Source: an uncultured Burkholderiaceae bacterium (GTDB lineage: Bacteria > Pseudomonadota > Gammaproteobacteria > Burkholderiales > Burkholderiaceae). Taken from it: DNA of 23,472 bases. Shown one piece after another: positions 23,428 to 23,472 of the stretch. The DNA lies in contig CALMPB010000106.1 of assembly GCA_937871985.1 (NCBI GenBank), forward strand, positions 1 through 23,472. Reading direction: 5' to 3'. Numbering within the stretch: position 1 is the first letter of the stretch; each line of letters begins with the position of its first letter. The translations under genes were made by a program, and so were the position numbers. The notes beneath the pieces were generated by a model. The model was not told the origin of the DNA, ran no database searches, and saw nothing but the letters and a program-made list of their open reading frames with translations.

Positions 23428-23472
23428 TGGTGCTGCCGGTGAGGATTGAACTCACGACCTCAGCCTTACCAA
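23428..23472 (-). tRNA. tRNA-Thr(GGU), 3' part, running off the window
   Basis: On the minus strand the sequence reads TTGGTAAGG (anticodon loop with GGT), then a variable loop GAGGTC, a T arm GTGAG-TTCAATC-CTCAC, an acceptor strand CGGCAGC, discriminator A and an encoded CCA at 23430-23428. The loop and variable region match bacterial tRNA-Thr with anticodon GGU. The 5' half lies beyond the window. The 3' end points toward the accessory region. Confidence 0.88.

Noticed and set aside
1..23472. CRISPR array, rRNA gene or complete insertion sequence
   Set aside because: No regularly spaced repeats, no rRNA-like conserved stretches and no intact transposase were seen.

Overview
The window looks like chromosomal DNA from a sphingomonad-type alphaproteobacterium. 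This is inferred from strong G/C third-position bias, a PEP-CTERM tail of the alphaproteobacterial PEPxxW / GFG / R-rich type, an ScfR-type regulator beside a methylcitrate operon, and an OprB-type porin. No taxonomic marker gene is complete here.

Region 1 (1-9678) is conserved metabolism. It starts with a cobalamin riboswitch (about 328-530) in front of an unrecognised 190-aa gene. That gene converges on a minus-strand ScfR/RamB-like regulator. From the divergent side of the regulator runs a compact methylcitrate-cycle operon: a small hotdog thioesterase-like protein, acnD, prpF, prpC and prpB. It converts propionyl-CoA to pyruvate and succinate without vitamin B12. queH (queuosine biosynthesis) follows after a strong hairpin.

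Region 2 (9674-13471) is a methionine-synthesis module. A 34-bp perfect AT-rich palindrome overlaps the queH stop codon and a TTGACA box. It is followed by a second cobalamin riboswitch, then mesX (DUF1852) and mesD (core-MetE-type methionine synthase), a BASS-family transporter, and the first ~52 codons of a flavin reductase. Both riboswitches therefore sit in a B12-sparing setting: one leads the B12-independent methionine synthase, the other leads a gene next to the control region of the B12-independent propionate pathway.

Region 3 (13471-23427) looks accessory. It begins exactly where the flavin reductase gene is cut off. It holds a minus-strand class IV aminotransferase and a ~720-bp non-coding scar-like stretch with short direct repeats. 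Next comes a 1335-aa Pls/PosA-type non-ribosomal peptide synthetase (adenylation, carrier, then three membrane/left-handed beta-helix units), translationally coupled to its own Sfp-type phosphopantetheinyl transferase. Then follow a choice-of-anchor A PEP-CTERM surface protein, an OprB-like porin and a small lipoprotein. The window ends inside a minus-strand tRNA-Thr(GGU).

The best candidate for an undescribed system is the NRPS/transferase pair, which by architecture should make a homopolymer or short chain of one amino acid, perhaps a basic one. The second is the layered B12 plus palindrome control over mesXD and the orphan riboswitch gene.
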